Assembly: GCF_026151205.1 (NCBI RefSeq)
Contig: NC_087076.1
Span: 11,198,902-11,262,901, forward strand
DNA length: 64,000 nt
Direction: 5' to 3'
Source of the DNA: Bolinopsis microptera
Lineage: Eukaryota > Ctenophora > Tentaculata > Lobata > Bolinopsidae
Below, one piece after another: positions 1 through 14,000 of this stretch. How positions within the stretch are numbered: the first letter of the stretch is position 1; each line of letters opens with the position of its first letter. The notes under the pieces were generated by a model, which saw only the letters and a program-made list of their open reading frames with translations, searched no databases and was not told the DNA's origin. Position numbers and translations under genes: made by a program.

Positions 1-665
1 AAAAAATAATTGTTTCGTAAAATGAGTTGAAGGATGATGATGAATCACTACACTCGACTATCACGTGATTTGCTTAAAAACGTTTTCTAGATGGCCCTGA
101 GGGACTATTCAAAACCCTAAACCTCTACTCTGAAAACAACCCTAAGCATACACTAAAACCCTGACCATAACGATAAATTACACCAACTTCCTTATATATG
201 GTCATGATCGCAAATAAATCTCTAGGAGAGCATTTTAGCCTTATGTCACCTAGGGTGATTCGAAGCAGCATTCAAAAATATATCCGTTCAGGTTGGTTTC
301 AACTGTCGGGGTCCCTTTTTGAAACATCTCGAAGTTCAAGTGTAGACTGCAGAGTGATTTAGCACGCTTGTGAGTTGAAAGAATAGAGCAGTGGTTCGCT
401 CGAGAACAAAAAGTTCACGTAGGCACGGCCTACGGCCATGCCTTTCTGATCATATTATGAGACCTGGTCGGCACAATGTACTATACGATATTCAACACCC
501 ATCTGATATATAGACCGAACCAAATATTCGATCAAGACGTACTGTGACCCTGCATGGCATGGCCATGATCGGCATACGCTTTGTTAAATTGGCTGGTATA
601 ATATATAATGCATTATCCTATCTGCTGTATTGATCCGACGCAGATAGTAATAGTAATATTGATAT

Positions 666-3198
666 CTAATTTATACAATCTACATTGAGAAATGAATCGG
701 AACTATCACTAACCGATGGGTCGAACGATGTGAATGAGATAGCAGGTTTTAGAAGTTTCACAACACTCCTTATACTCTCGACTATAGTTTGATTCAGGGA
801 GTTGTATCCACTCTGAAATGGAGTTATAATTATACAGGTATTTTAAATAAATTTTTGGGGCCCAATGTAATTGCTCGACTTTTCATCAGGTCTCTCGAGG
901 CCTTTTGTTTGGTTATTTGGGTGTATTGGTGTCCCCTGATTGTTATCATCGCTGTACACTTGTCAAGGCATTTTTTGGTTTCTCTAGTCCATTTTTAGAA
1001 ATTCTATACAACATTGATATTGTAATAAATTCTGATGATAATAATTGAAAGATTTCAATAAAAAAAAAAAGCTATATCTGTACAGTGTAGTACTCCGCTA
1101 ACCTAAGTAAACCGGGATTGACAAGGAGCCAAGATATAAATCAATGATCAGGACTCCTTGAAAAAAAAAATCATTAGAAAACTGCTGTAATTACCTCCAA
1201 AGTGGTACATCTGTCCATTTCTGCTACCCACTCTTTTCTCAACTCATCCAGATCACCACGTTGTCTCGTGTACGTTTCTAGGGTGGACAGTGCAGTGTTT
1301 ACATATATAGATATTATACCATCTACTTAAGTCCGTGGTCTGGAGGAAAGTTAATGGAAGGCCGGTGCGAATAAATGTGACAAAAAGCTAATGAGTTATG
1401 AGCATCATCAAACTTTCTCATAAATAACAATTTTACCAGTAAATTCAACTAGCTTATATATGGGCCTGTGGTGTATGCTAGAGAGAACAATATTCTGAAA
1501 AGAAGGAAACCATAAAATAGAAAAAGGAGCATTCATTAACCTGCCAATTTCTCGTTGTCTCGCGTGAGCGTCTTATTTTCGTACTCTATCCGTGAAATGG
1601 TGTTTATACTCGCGTTTAATGCACTAAAAGGAAAAGTAATGATACAACAAAGCGCTCAATGAATTATTAACTAGCTTGCTTGGGTTGATTAGTTTGAAGA
1701 CAGATTGTTAGAAAATCGCGTCGAAATAAAGATATTATAAATTCAAGATCTAAATCATTGCTAACTTTTGCAGTTCATCAATGTTTTCTTGAAGAGCATT
1801 TCGTTGCTTGGTCTGCTCTTCGATAGCTAGCGTGAGCGTTAAATTCGCTTTCCTGTTATAAATTATTTGTAGAATTAAATGATTATTGTAATGAACTTAT
1901 TTATCGGGTTTTCCCGGTGGCTGGTAGGTAATGCCAAATATGGTATTAAAGTAAGAAAGTTACATCCCCGCGTAGTAAAGGATGATTAGGTTACTGTTAT
2001 CACTTAACCGTGGTCGTGGTGTCTAGGGTTGCAACCTGTAGCTGCAGGTACTTACGTAATATATGACTATATAAGCTCATTCTTTACTTACGACTACGCC
2101 TACTCAATTATTTACGTACTAAACTATTGAGTCTGCCACCAGAGTTATTGAGTGACTTCTACAAGAAATTCTTTCAAATAATGATGATCACGATTTTGAC
2201 TTCTGATTAAACGAAATAAACACTTGATAAAAACTTACTCGGCTCCTTTTAGCTTCTTTTTCAAATCATCGATCTGAAAAATAATAGTTTAGAGTCGACC
2301 AACAAAACATTCTCTGCCTATACACGATAAAAAATACAACAAGGAGACGACCCATTTCAACTACCGGCTACCAGTTACATGATCGAACATACCACATAAA
2401 AAGTATGCCCAGCTACTGCTATCATGGACTTCTTTTTCCCACTTTTTTTGAGAGTCTTCTTTTCGGGAGTATCGGGAAGCCTTGAACGGTTAGAAAGATC
2501 ACCAGAGGACGACATGTTAAAGTTCGATGAACAACCGAACACACACAAGGAAAGAGGCGTGTACTAACAATAAAGCTCAATTATTCTGTTTTTATATTCT
2601 CACTGTAAAATTAGAATTGCATTGTGCAGGCCGGCGGGAGTAGGCGTGTGTCTTCTTTGTAGAGGCTTATGTACTAGATATCACCCCGTGCTTGGCAGAG
2701 TAATTATCTCACTTTTATCTTCAGCCATTGTTTAACGTTACCTTATATATAATGTATTCATGCTATTCGAAACATGAGATCAAACGAAAGAATGTTACAC
2801 ATGCTTAGCACGGAAACAAAAACCACTGTCACCGTGCATTCACTCCACACTTACTGTGACGTATTCATTGATAAAATCTCGAACAATCTTATACCAACCC
2901 TGCAGATTCATTATATTATAGTTTCCAAAACTTTGGGCTCTCTGAATTTGAGTACCAAAAATTTGGGCGGGGGATTTGGACTTTGCTACTAATTAAATTT
3001 ATTTTTGATTAATTTTAATCATGTAAACAATTTGAGCGAGAGGGCCGCCCAAATTTTCGGGAACTAAGGTAGCATACAGGCATAGAACAGTATCAATATT
3101 ACACAAGAAATAACAAGTGAAATAAAAAAGTAGGGGGATGATAATTTACCTCTTGCTTCAAAAGGGTGTCGTCTCGCCGTTGCATGGTTGCACTGCTC
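666..3198 (-). CDS. Host gene C-terminal coiled-coil block, exons 20-25
   Basis: Exons 3150-3198, 2239-2273, 1766-1852, 1541-1623, 1195-1325 and 666-812 keep phase. The peptide is a regular coiled coil (DDTLLKQE, IDDLKKKLKGA, LAIEEQTKQRNALQENIDEL, ISRIEYENKTLTRDNEKLA, LSTLETYTRQRGDLDELRKE). Exon 1195-1325 has a weak acceptor (CTTAAG or GTAG). Exon 666-812 (acceptor TTTCAG, 48 codons, stop TAG) is only a candidate: it is open and in phase, but could be chance, or could splice onward at a GTTAGT inside it. No transmembrane segment occurs, so a KASH tail is either absent or beyond the left edge. Confidence 0.5.
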
Positions 3199-6100
3199 CT
3201 GAAAAAAAAGCACTTTAAACAATTTAAAAGGCTATAAGTTTTGTAATTAAAATGTCTGGAATGTCACTGGACTCGGGGATTTAATACTAATAATCTTTCT
3301 AAATTGAAATTTTGCCTCGAAATAAAGCACTATACATTCGCGTTACACGGTGAAAATCGAGTCAAGGTAACCGTAGAGTATTTGATGAAGTTTCAGGGTA
3401 ATTTTATAGTAAGAAATGAGAATCATTTAGGCTTAGATCATGAGATCACATCTATTATATTACATAGCGACAAAGTTTATTAAATTGCACAAATTTAAGT
3501 GATCGTTGATATTTTGCCCCAGGTCCCCTCGGCCCTCATGTATATACATTGTTGTAGTGAAATAAACAGGCTATAGTGACATATACAGTTTTGCAGTGAA
3601 ATAAACATGCTATATTGAAATATACAGTGTTGTAGTGAAATATACAATGTTAAAGTGAAATATACAGGTTATAGTGAAATATACAGTGTTGTAGTGAAAT
3701 AAACAGGTTATAGTGAAATATACAGTATTGTAGTGAAATAAACAGGTTATAGTGAAATATACAATGTTATAGTGAAATATACAGTGTTGTAGTGAAATAA
3801 ACAGGTTATAGTGAAATATACAGTGCTGTAGTGAAATATACAGTGTTGTAGTGAAATAAACGTAGTGTTATAGTGAAATATACAATGTTAAAGTGAAATA
3901 TATAGTGTTGTAGTGAAATATACAGTGTTAAAGTGAAATATACAGTGTTAAAGTGAAATATACAATGTTAAAGTGAAATATACAGTGTTATAGTGAAATA
4001 TACAATGTTACAGTGAAATATACAGTGTTGTAGTGAAATATACAGTGTTATAGTGAAATATACAGTGTTAAAGTGAAATATACAGTGTTACTCAGTGTAC
4101 CTACCTGGTAGTTCATGGTGTGGTATTTAAGTGATCGTTGATATTTTGCCCCAGGTCCCCTCGGCCCTCATGTATATACATTGTTGTAGTGAAATAAACA
4201 GGCTATAGTGACATATACAGTTTTGCAGTGAAATAAACATGCTATAGTGAAATATACAGTGTTGTAGTGAAATATACAATGTTAAAGTGAAATATACAGG
4301 TTATAGTGAAATATACAGTGTTGTAGTGAAATAAACAGGTTATAGTGAAATATACAGTATTGTAGTGAAATAAACAGGTTATAGTGAAATAAACAATGTT
4401 ATAGTGAAATATACAGTGTTGTAGTGAAATAAACAGGTTATAGTGAAATATACAGTGCTGTAGTGAAATATACAGTGTTGTAGTGAAATATACGTAGTGT
4501 TATAGTGAAATATACAATGTTAAAGTGAAATATATAGTGTTGTAGTGAAATATACAGTGTTAAAGTGAAATATACAGTGTTAAAGTGAAATATACAATGT
4601 TAAAGTGAAATATACAGTGTTATAGTGAAATATACAATGTTAAAGTGAAATATACAGTGTTGTAGTGAAATATACAGTGTTATAGTGAAATATACAGTGT
4701 TAAAGTGAAATATACAGTGTTACTCAGTGTACCTACCTGGTAGTTCATGGTGTGGTATCAGAGAGCATGGTGGGACATGTCACATGATATTTCTAGCTAC
4801 CAACTAATCGGTATTGTAATTATTAGTTATATTACTCATAATTATTAGTTAAATTTACATTCAGACAGGAGGCAATGAACCTGACAAGGAGTCGTCAGTC
4901 AAGGCTAGATTTAAAAACGTTCGCTAAGACGAATATTAAGCAACAGTAGGGCACAACACAAGTAACAATAAGACGTGAACAAAGAGATGGGGCTCAATAG
5001 CGTAGGGCGGTGAAACCAGGAGAAACCACCTTCAACAGACCACTCACACACTAAAACACAATATAACTTAGCTAACATAAAAGAGGTAAAACTGGAGCTA
5101 GATACGTCCGCACCTACAAGCTCGAACAGGAGCTGTACATTCAGTGTACACAGGCCACAGAGGGAAGTATAAAAGCTTGCAGCAATGCAGGGACGCAGGC
5201 CCCTAATGGCGTAATGTTGTAATTACAGGAAGAACCTTGAACGGTGGTCCCCGGGCTCTTCTCAATTATCTGCGGGGCTCCCAATTAGTGGTACACTGAA
5301 TGTACGGACAGTTAGTAGACTAGTCTGTAGAGTCGTTATGGTAACATTACACACAACATTGGCTGCCTACAGTCTACACAGATGCTTAACTTGTTGACGA
5401 GGTTCTGGGTGTGGGAAGGTATAATTGGAGAGCTACCATCCGACCTCTCCTTCAAGATACCTGCTTAATAAGCAGTGCTTATTCGCTAGAAGCAGGGAGA
5501 TCACGTACAGAGGGCTTGGTACTCAAAGGAAAGGGATCGCTGAAACAGAATCTACAACCAACTGATTACGCAAGGAAATAAGTGCTTGTGTTTGAATAGA
5601 GATAAATCTCCAAGATACGATTATGGAGGTGTTGGATTAAGGACTATGGTTATAAATTGACTCTCTTTAATGAATTGTAAATACAAAGTAAAGGCTTACC
5701 GTATTTCTTTGACTTGTTCGTCGTCATCTTCTAGAGACTCCAAAGGAACGTCTTCATTCGGGAGACCAGATTTTACACTTTCAAACGAATCAATACTGGA
5801 AGTGGAACCCGCACATTCTGTGAGTTCCTCAGCTTCAGACGACTCTTTGCCACCGTTCTCATCATCGACTTTAGAATTTTCTGAGCCCTCTGACTGACCG
5901 ATCATCATTTCAGATCGCCGACTTAAAGTTAGATCCAGGCTTCGGGATATTTCACTGTCAGACCACGCTCCTACTTCACCGGGCGATTCCGACCCGGAGT
6001 CTAGTTCTGAGTTTTCAGAAACTGGGGCCTGCTCTTCAACTGCAACAGTAGGTGAGTGTTCTTCTAGAGTAGGTGACTGCTCTACTAGAGTAGGTGACTG

Positions 6101-9100
6101 TTCTACTAGAGTACTAGGTGACTGTTCTACTAGAGTAGGTGACTGTTCTACTAGAGTAGGTGACTGTTCTACTACAGTAGGTGACTGTTCTACTAGAGTA
6201 GGTGACTGTTCTACTAGAGTAGGTGAGTGTTCTTCTAGAGTAGGTGAGTGTTCTTCTAGAGTAGGTGACTGTTCTACTAGAGTAGGTGAGTGTTCTTCTA
6301 GAGTAGGTGACTGTTCTACTAGAGTAGGTGAGTGTTCTTCTAGAGTAGGTGACATTTCTACTAGAGTAGGTAACTGTTCTACTAGAGTAGGTGAGTGTTC
6401 TTCTAGAGTAGGTGACTGTTCTACTAGAGTAGGTGACTGTTCTACTAGAGTAGGTGACGGTTCTACTAGAGTAGGTGACTGTTCTACTAGAGTAGGTGAG
6501 TGTTGTTCTACAGTAGGCGAGTGTTCTTCTAGTACAGTAGGCGAGTGTTCTTCTAGTACAGTAGGTGAGTGTTGTTCTACAGTAGGCGACTGTTCTACTA
6601 GAGTAGGTGAGTGTTCTTCAATAGTAGGTGACTGTTCTTCTAGAGTATGCGAGTGTTTGTCAAGAGACGGTGACTGCTTGGAGATCTGCGAAGAATTATC
6701 TTCATTAGACGGTTGAGATACCATGCTACTATTGCCGTCTGTTCTGGAGTTACACTGAGTGTCTGAAGAAGCCGAGACTTCAGAAGTCAATTCTGAGCCA
6801 GAAGAAATCTCTGTGCCACCAACAGATTCTACAGCTGTTGACAACAATACAGCTACAGCTTCTGGACCTACATCTGGATCAGGTTCTGTATTGAGACAAG
6901 AATCATTGGGATCTGGCGAAGTTACAGTATCCATGACGAAACGTTCAAGTAAGACAGGGAGAAAGCTCAAACCTGGCTACCAAATTACGCAAAGTGACAG
7001 AATTATCCTATTAGGAGAAGGTGTATAGGGTGCGAAAGAGTGATGAATATTCAACCGAAGAACAATTATAGCAGGACTCGATGAGCATGAGGTAGATCTG
7101 AGTAACCGGGCGAAATGCTAATTTAGTAGGATCAGGGGACTGGGAGAGTCAGTGGATCATGCATTTGTATGGAGCAGAGGGGATGAAGTTATAACTTGAC
7201 TTGTTTTAATGAATTGTATTTACACAGTGTAGAGGCTCACCGTAGATCCAGACCTATTTCACTGTCAGATCAGACTTCACCGGGTGATTCCGGAGTTTTC
7301 AGAGACTAGAGTAGGTAACTGTTCTACTAGAGTAGGTGGATGCTCTCCAAGATTTAGTAGGAACTAGGAGAGTTAGTGCTCGGATCACGTATCCGATGAG
7401 TTTTGAAATGGTCATAACTTAGCCATATTTTAACCAATGAACTTGAAACTTTGGGAAACGTTTTCAATTATCAAGCCAAATGTGTGCAAAAAATTTTGAG
7501 TTCTTAGCTTAAAGCGTTCTCATTTTATGAAGACAATAGTGAAAAAGAGGGAGTGTCACACCACGCCCACTGTAATTGGGCGTGGCTTACGAAACTTTCA
7601 GGAAATCTAAGTTTGACCCATATCTATAATCTCTGAAATTTTGGTGCAATTTGGAGACGAATAACGTGAGTTATTAAGAGGTTGCGTGTGGGTAGTCACT
7701 TATGGGCCATTGTAATGCGTTAGCGTAATCAGTTTGACAATTTGACGACACTTTCAGTGACTGCTGTAATCTTACTATACATAAACCATGTACACTGTTC
7801 AGAAACTTCAATTCCCAACTTTATTCATTCATTATTTGATATTCTTCTCAGAAAGAGCAGATTTCGGCCTACCCGTACGGACTACGGGTGTTCTTTATCA
7901 GGGTAAAATCAGTTTCTAGCTTCTTTACAAGACGTCGTATTGTCCTATCAGCAAGTTTACTGAATTTAGAATTGTCCTTCTTCTGCAGCAAACGCCTAGC
8001 ACTTGTCACATTGCCTCCACAAATCCAATAAGTCTTCACAATATCGAGTTTTGTTTCTTTTGTGAACCCCATTATTCTCAAAATTCGAATTTTTGGAACA
8101 GAGCCAAAAAAAATTAACAAAGTTGAATCGCTGGAACAAATGAGCTTAACAAATTAAATTTGAAAGCTTTATGAACTAATGGCAACCGATAATGGGCATT
8201 TTGCTCCTTTATAAAAAATTGTATTGTTTTTTAAAATCAGGACATTATTTTTGAAACACCCTGTATATAAAGCGAGACGATATATATATAGCCTATAGGT
8301 ATATATTATATCCGTACCATTTTACTGACACCACGGCATCAACTTTAACACGACATTCCGCAAAATCCATAAAAGACAAAAAACTGAAATTTTGTTGACT
8401 GGGTCATAATCATATGCCATAATGGCCTTTAAATCAGCATAAAAAAAAAAAAAAATAGACCAAGAAATAAGAATTTAAGTGCCCAAAATTTGACCCCCAA
8501 ATGGTGTTTCTGCTTTGACAATTTGACGACACTTTCAGCGACTGCTGCAATATGGCTAACTTCCACATTATAATATGAACAGTAGCAATAATATGTCCAT
8601 ATTATATGCCTCGATTCTATCTGTTTAACGTGTTATCCCGATTTCTAAAGATTCCACCGAAGGAATTAGTTTAGAAAGTGTTAACACTTACTGTGGGGTG
8701 GAGGGTGGGGTTAATTGAGCACTCTCGTAGACGGTGACCACCTCGTTTCTGAGCTGTGCGTTTGTGCGGGTGATACTGACGATCTCTGCCTTCATTTCCT
8801 CGTACTCCGCCAGTATGTTCTCATAGTCAGAGCGCAGGCACACGTGCTCATCACCCAGCTTCCGGTGTTCAACTGAAAATTAGTATCATACTAAATGCGA
8901 ATAACTAAAAACGAGCGTTCAATTTGAAAGAATGAAGGGAGATTCATCATAACATATATATATATATTATATTAATGTCTGTATGCGTACCTAGCTTCCA
9001 GGCATAACGTCGACGGGCTTTTTCAGAACGCGATTTTGAGGCTATTTTGTCAAGTTTAAGTTGAAGTGGCTGCATAGCAGCATTTAAATTACACTTTCAA

Positions 9101-11016
9101 GACATTCCACTTTAAAATATAACTTAGTCTGTGTTCGTTAGCAACAGCAAGATTTAACTTTAAAATTAAATGATGTTTCATTGAACTATATCAGGAAATA
9201 TCAGCTAAAGCAGAAAAGCTTATAATGTTAATCTGTCTTCTGAATTCTTGTCCGGTTATATTTTAAAGTTGCATTGATCGTAACCACAAAATTCTGTTCT
9301 ATCTCTTATTATTATTACTATTCTTAACTCAAAGTGTTCAATTATCCCATTGATATCAGATAATCGTTCAAATGGAGAGTAATTTACTGTTACGTAATGA
9401 ATAAGAAGCCTTTAAATCTGTTAAAACAGCCAGGTAAAACCAGGAAAGTGCTGGATCTTTAAAAGACTTAAACTAGTTAAAGACATTACTTAAAGTAAAA
9501 GACTTTACTAAAAAATACAAATTTGAATAGTAACTCACCTTTCAGACGCCGGAAGAGATCCACGAGCTGTGCTATCCTGAAAAATATGGTGATGATATCT
9601 GTGATAATAATAATATGAGAATAATAACTTAATAATGTATTCTGAGCTACTGATTTTCAATTAATTGACTATTTGATTTATCTCGCAAGACTAAGAGGTA
9701 ATGACTTATCTTCAGTCATTAGTCATTACACACAGTTTTACAGTATTACCACGTGGTGTAAGTTCACCTGAATTTCACGTCTGTTACAGATGTGTCAATA
9801 ATATCAGCCTCAATCACTGTCGTGAAATATGACATAGAATAGGAGCCCGCCAGTTTGACCAGTACTATATCAGATGGAGGAATGTTTTGATGATCAGTTA
9901 TTAATGCTTTTCAAACAAAGTTACAAAGAAATTCTTCATGTAGTGCATCCTGGGTTTGGACAGGATTTGCCCGCTTAAAATATTTCCACCACGTTACATT
10001 ACATAATTCTCAATAAATGTAATAGATTTGTAGTGTTGTAATTAGTTTATATTAATTCCTGATGCTAACTTAAAACTATAACTATCAATAAACAATATCC
10101 GTAATGTTACAGTGATAGGTTAATCGAATGAGTTCCGTTGTCCATCTTTAAAAGCTTAGAACACATCGAAAGCAATATCCGCATTATAAATCTAAATAGA
10201 CTTATGGATCGAGAAGTCTCATCGTCGCATAATTAGTTAATTGTATCACCATAACCTCGGCATGGACAGACTTGCGAGATTAAATTTCAATCAAGCTCTC
10301 TTGAAGAAGTATACGCATTGAAAGCAGGCGATCAAAGTCATGTAATGAGTCCACTCTTAGGTCCTTTCATTCAGCTAAATTAAGATGCATCACTACATTT
10401 TATTGTTATATTATAGTTATAAATATAATAAGTATTATTATTTCTAAAATATATGATAACAGCTAACCACAGACCACCTCTAGTATGTACATTTGTTACT
10501 TCCAATTACTTTCACGTGGTATTGTTCTGAAAGTTGGCAGCCCCGAACTTTCCAACATGATTTCAGTTAGTGCTAGACTTTTGAGCAAGGACTAAGGTCT
10601 TTCACGTGAAAATGCTAACTATGGTATATTTCTAGCAGAGAACAGTGTATCTTAGAGTTGGGCATTTTATTTATTTAAACGAGTGTTAACATATTTAAAC
10701 CGATAGAGTTTATAGGCATTAGAATCTGTTATTCCAAAAAAATAATAACAAAACAACTTGACAATATTGCTTATAATCTATTGAAGGACTAAAGATCAAG
10801 CACTGATGAAGGATTGAGAGCAGATAAATGTTCAGTTAGTCAAGAAGAGCACAAGTGTTGCGTAATGTCCCGGTATTTACAGTAAGGTATTACAACAAGG
10901 TATCGCCGTGATGTAAGGATACTCAGAGGCTACAATACAGACAACAACTTTGAACTCAACATTCGCTCAATACTTTAAGACAGTTCACCGTCATGTATTG
11001 CATGGATAAAGAGAGA

Positions 11017-11058
<42 letters not shown>

Positions 11059-14000
11059 CAATTAAAGGTTCAAAGTTGCTCTATCGGTCCGATTCCATTA
11101 TATAATTTGTGAGCAACTCAAATTTGCCCAGAGAAATAGGTGAACTCGAGACAATTTCTCTTAGTCAAAATGCGATCGTGAATGTTCCCATCAGCAATGT
11201 AGGCATCAAAAGATTAACTCTGGATTTTGTCCGATTCTTTAATTGGATGATCCGCCTGCTAGACAATGTCTTTATACAAGCAGGACAGTGCAAAACACTG
11301 CAGCGCCACATTACTGCAGAATGCTAGGAACCACACAAAATAAGAAATCTCTAAAGAGCCTGCCACATGACATCCAGGTCAATAATCGATAAAATATACT
11401 GATGTCTGATGCATTAGCATGCACAAAGAAAAACCAGGCTCATATTCTATAAACCAGGAAAAATGGCAGATTACTACTTTCAAGGATTGATCAGAAAGAC
11501 TAACGATTTAAACTGATATAATCTGTATTTTCCCCCTCATTGCCGAAGGCAAAAATATCGTAGGGAATTAGTAATTGGGTTTGGATATATGAGGTGGCCC
11601 AACATCGCAACGGTGAGGACGGAAGTCGGCTCCTTCGCTATAAAGACCACTCCCTTTCTGCGGAGGTGTCTATTTTGCTGCCCGCGACGTCAGTTGTGTT
11701 AATTAATTACACCAGCATGTTTAGTGGTTGAGGACTGTTACACAGGTTTCAAATAGGTTCATTTCACTCGAATTCAGGAATAAACTCATATTTGAACGGA
11801 ATCGACAATGTAAGTGTTATTTTAGTGGAACAAGCCTGATAATCAGCTGATATCTAATGTATCATATCCGGGGTGGCTAAGGTAATCCCTTTATGGTAAC
11901 TCAGATCACTTGTTTGAGGAGTTGCCTTGTATATACATTTATTAATATTATTATAAGCTTGTTGCAATGATAATCACTAGAGCATTGTTGCACCATGGTT
12001 ACCCTCATCGAATTCGGCGATGGATAAATCTAGAATGAAGACCAACATTCCAGCATTCCTGCTGAACATAAAATATAGATTCTTAAGTTTCAGGCCGGGG
12101 ATTTATCATTTGGTGATATCTATCACTGACTAGGTACTGTCGCGCAACTTTTCAAACCTATTTAGTGAATATGTTTTTCCTGGTTTTATTACACGACCCT
12201 ATAATCTATCATATGCTTTAACATACATTTTACGAGCTTGTACCTTACTTAGCTTAGGGTTACTTACACCAACCTCATCAAATACCAGACTACCGGAGCT
12301 AATAATTCTCATTGTTTATGTAGCAAGTCAAAGTCTTAAAACCTTACAATTATTCTTGGTTTAATCATTTTGCGGAATATAAACGATAATTCGCATAATA
12401 TATTAGATAGATAATAAACATAGATAGATATTTACACATCAATTATGTTAGCAGCTAAACTAGCCTCTTACATTATTCAAGTCTTACAATCCAATAATGT
12501 TTCACGATCGACTAACTTGATCTCAGAAAGGTGTTTTGAAGCAGTCATCTGATGTAATGTGTCGGTGAAGAGCTGTCTTTCTGCTCGAGGCTGAAAAAGT
12601 AAAGGTTTTCATTATTAACAGACCCACAAAAAGCGTATGAGCAAGACTCAAGAGAATAATGTTAATGACAAATAAATAGACAAGAATTAAAACAATTCCT
12701 CCAGATTACTAAAAAGCTAAGCTAACCACAAGTTCAGCAGAGACAGTGGGAGGAAGACTGCGAAGCACTCTGTTCAGCTGTTTTGCTGTTGAGGTGATGA
12801 GGTTGCTGAAATCATCCAGCGAATGAGGGGAAGTGAAGGAGTAGAGAAGCACCTCCCCTTCTCCGCCCTCCCCCTCATCGTCTAGGAGCACTGCAATCTG
12901 CTCCTCGCTCAGAAACTGCTCCTGGGAGAAGTCCTCAAACTCTTCTGGCCGGTAAGGATCCTCTTTAAGTTCCTCTTCAGCTGAGTGGTCATCGCCGTTC
13001 GACCTGAAAACAAATTGTCAGTCCAATATCCTTTGTTATTGATAGGCGGCAGAGATGACGTCTTATTAACGGATAAATCTTGAAAAGGATGGCTGCCAGC
13101 CCATTAGGAACCTGTCAATCTAACTGATTATATAAACGTCATACAGTAATTAACATGTAGACTTCAAGTACCGTGTGAATTGGAACTAGCCCAACATTTA
13201 AGATCTGATCTTTGTGGGAACCAGATTAAATAAAAGGGACCTTCTAGATTATAATTTATAAATTCTAATTTCTAATGGTTGGTAACCGGAAATGATTAAA
13301 ACGATATTTTAATTTTCACTAAAACTCCAGAAGAGAAAGTGTCTACTTACTACTGCAGAATAACTGACCTCATATGTTGGGCTGCAGAAAGTTGATTGAC
13401 GTGGCAATCCAACACTTCGTTCTCCTTTTTTAGAAACTGAAAAATACCTTTTTATAAAAATGTTTTCAACATATTTTTGTAACCGAATAAGAGTAAGGAA
13501 ATTGCTCATTTTTGAATCTTTATAAGATGGTTTCCCTCAGACTTTGATTTACGTTCATAATATAACATCATATTTCTATAGCATAAATAAAGAGATAATG
13601 GTATCATTGCCGTCATCGTTTAGGCGATTGTATAGCAAAGTAAAGAGCTAAATATCAAAAAATAAAAAGTTTACTGAACATGTTCATTGATCTTACAAGG
13701 GACTTCCATTTCGAGACCGCTTCGTCGATCAAACTCATTTCCATTATTAAAAAACATGTGATTCACCAGGATGTATTGATCTCCTCTTAACAGAATCTTA
13801 ACTAGATTAAAAGTCAACATGAACTCCAAAGCAATTATTGAACCAAACAATGAACTATTATACCATAAATAGAAGTTGTTTCTTTTCTGAAATTATTTTA
13901 CAGTTATGCCAACATTTCGATAATTTTTTTACAAAACAAAAAAAAGAAAAATGGACTACGTAGACGAATTTGTTACTCAACGAACAAACAAAAAGAAGGA

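Noticed and set aside
4752-4762. TGGTATCAGAG, like an initiator-tRNA primer-binding site of retroelements
   Set aside because: No LTR, gag or pol nearby; it lies at the edge of the 19-bp repeat duplication and is short enough to be chance.
6759-7028. Plus-strand open frame over the repeat exon
   Set aside because: It is antisense to the live exon; the Ser/Thr composition mirrors the minus-strand codons.
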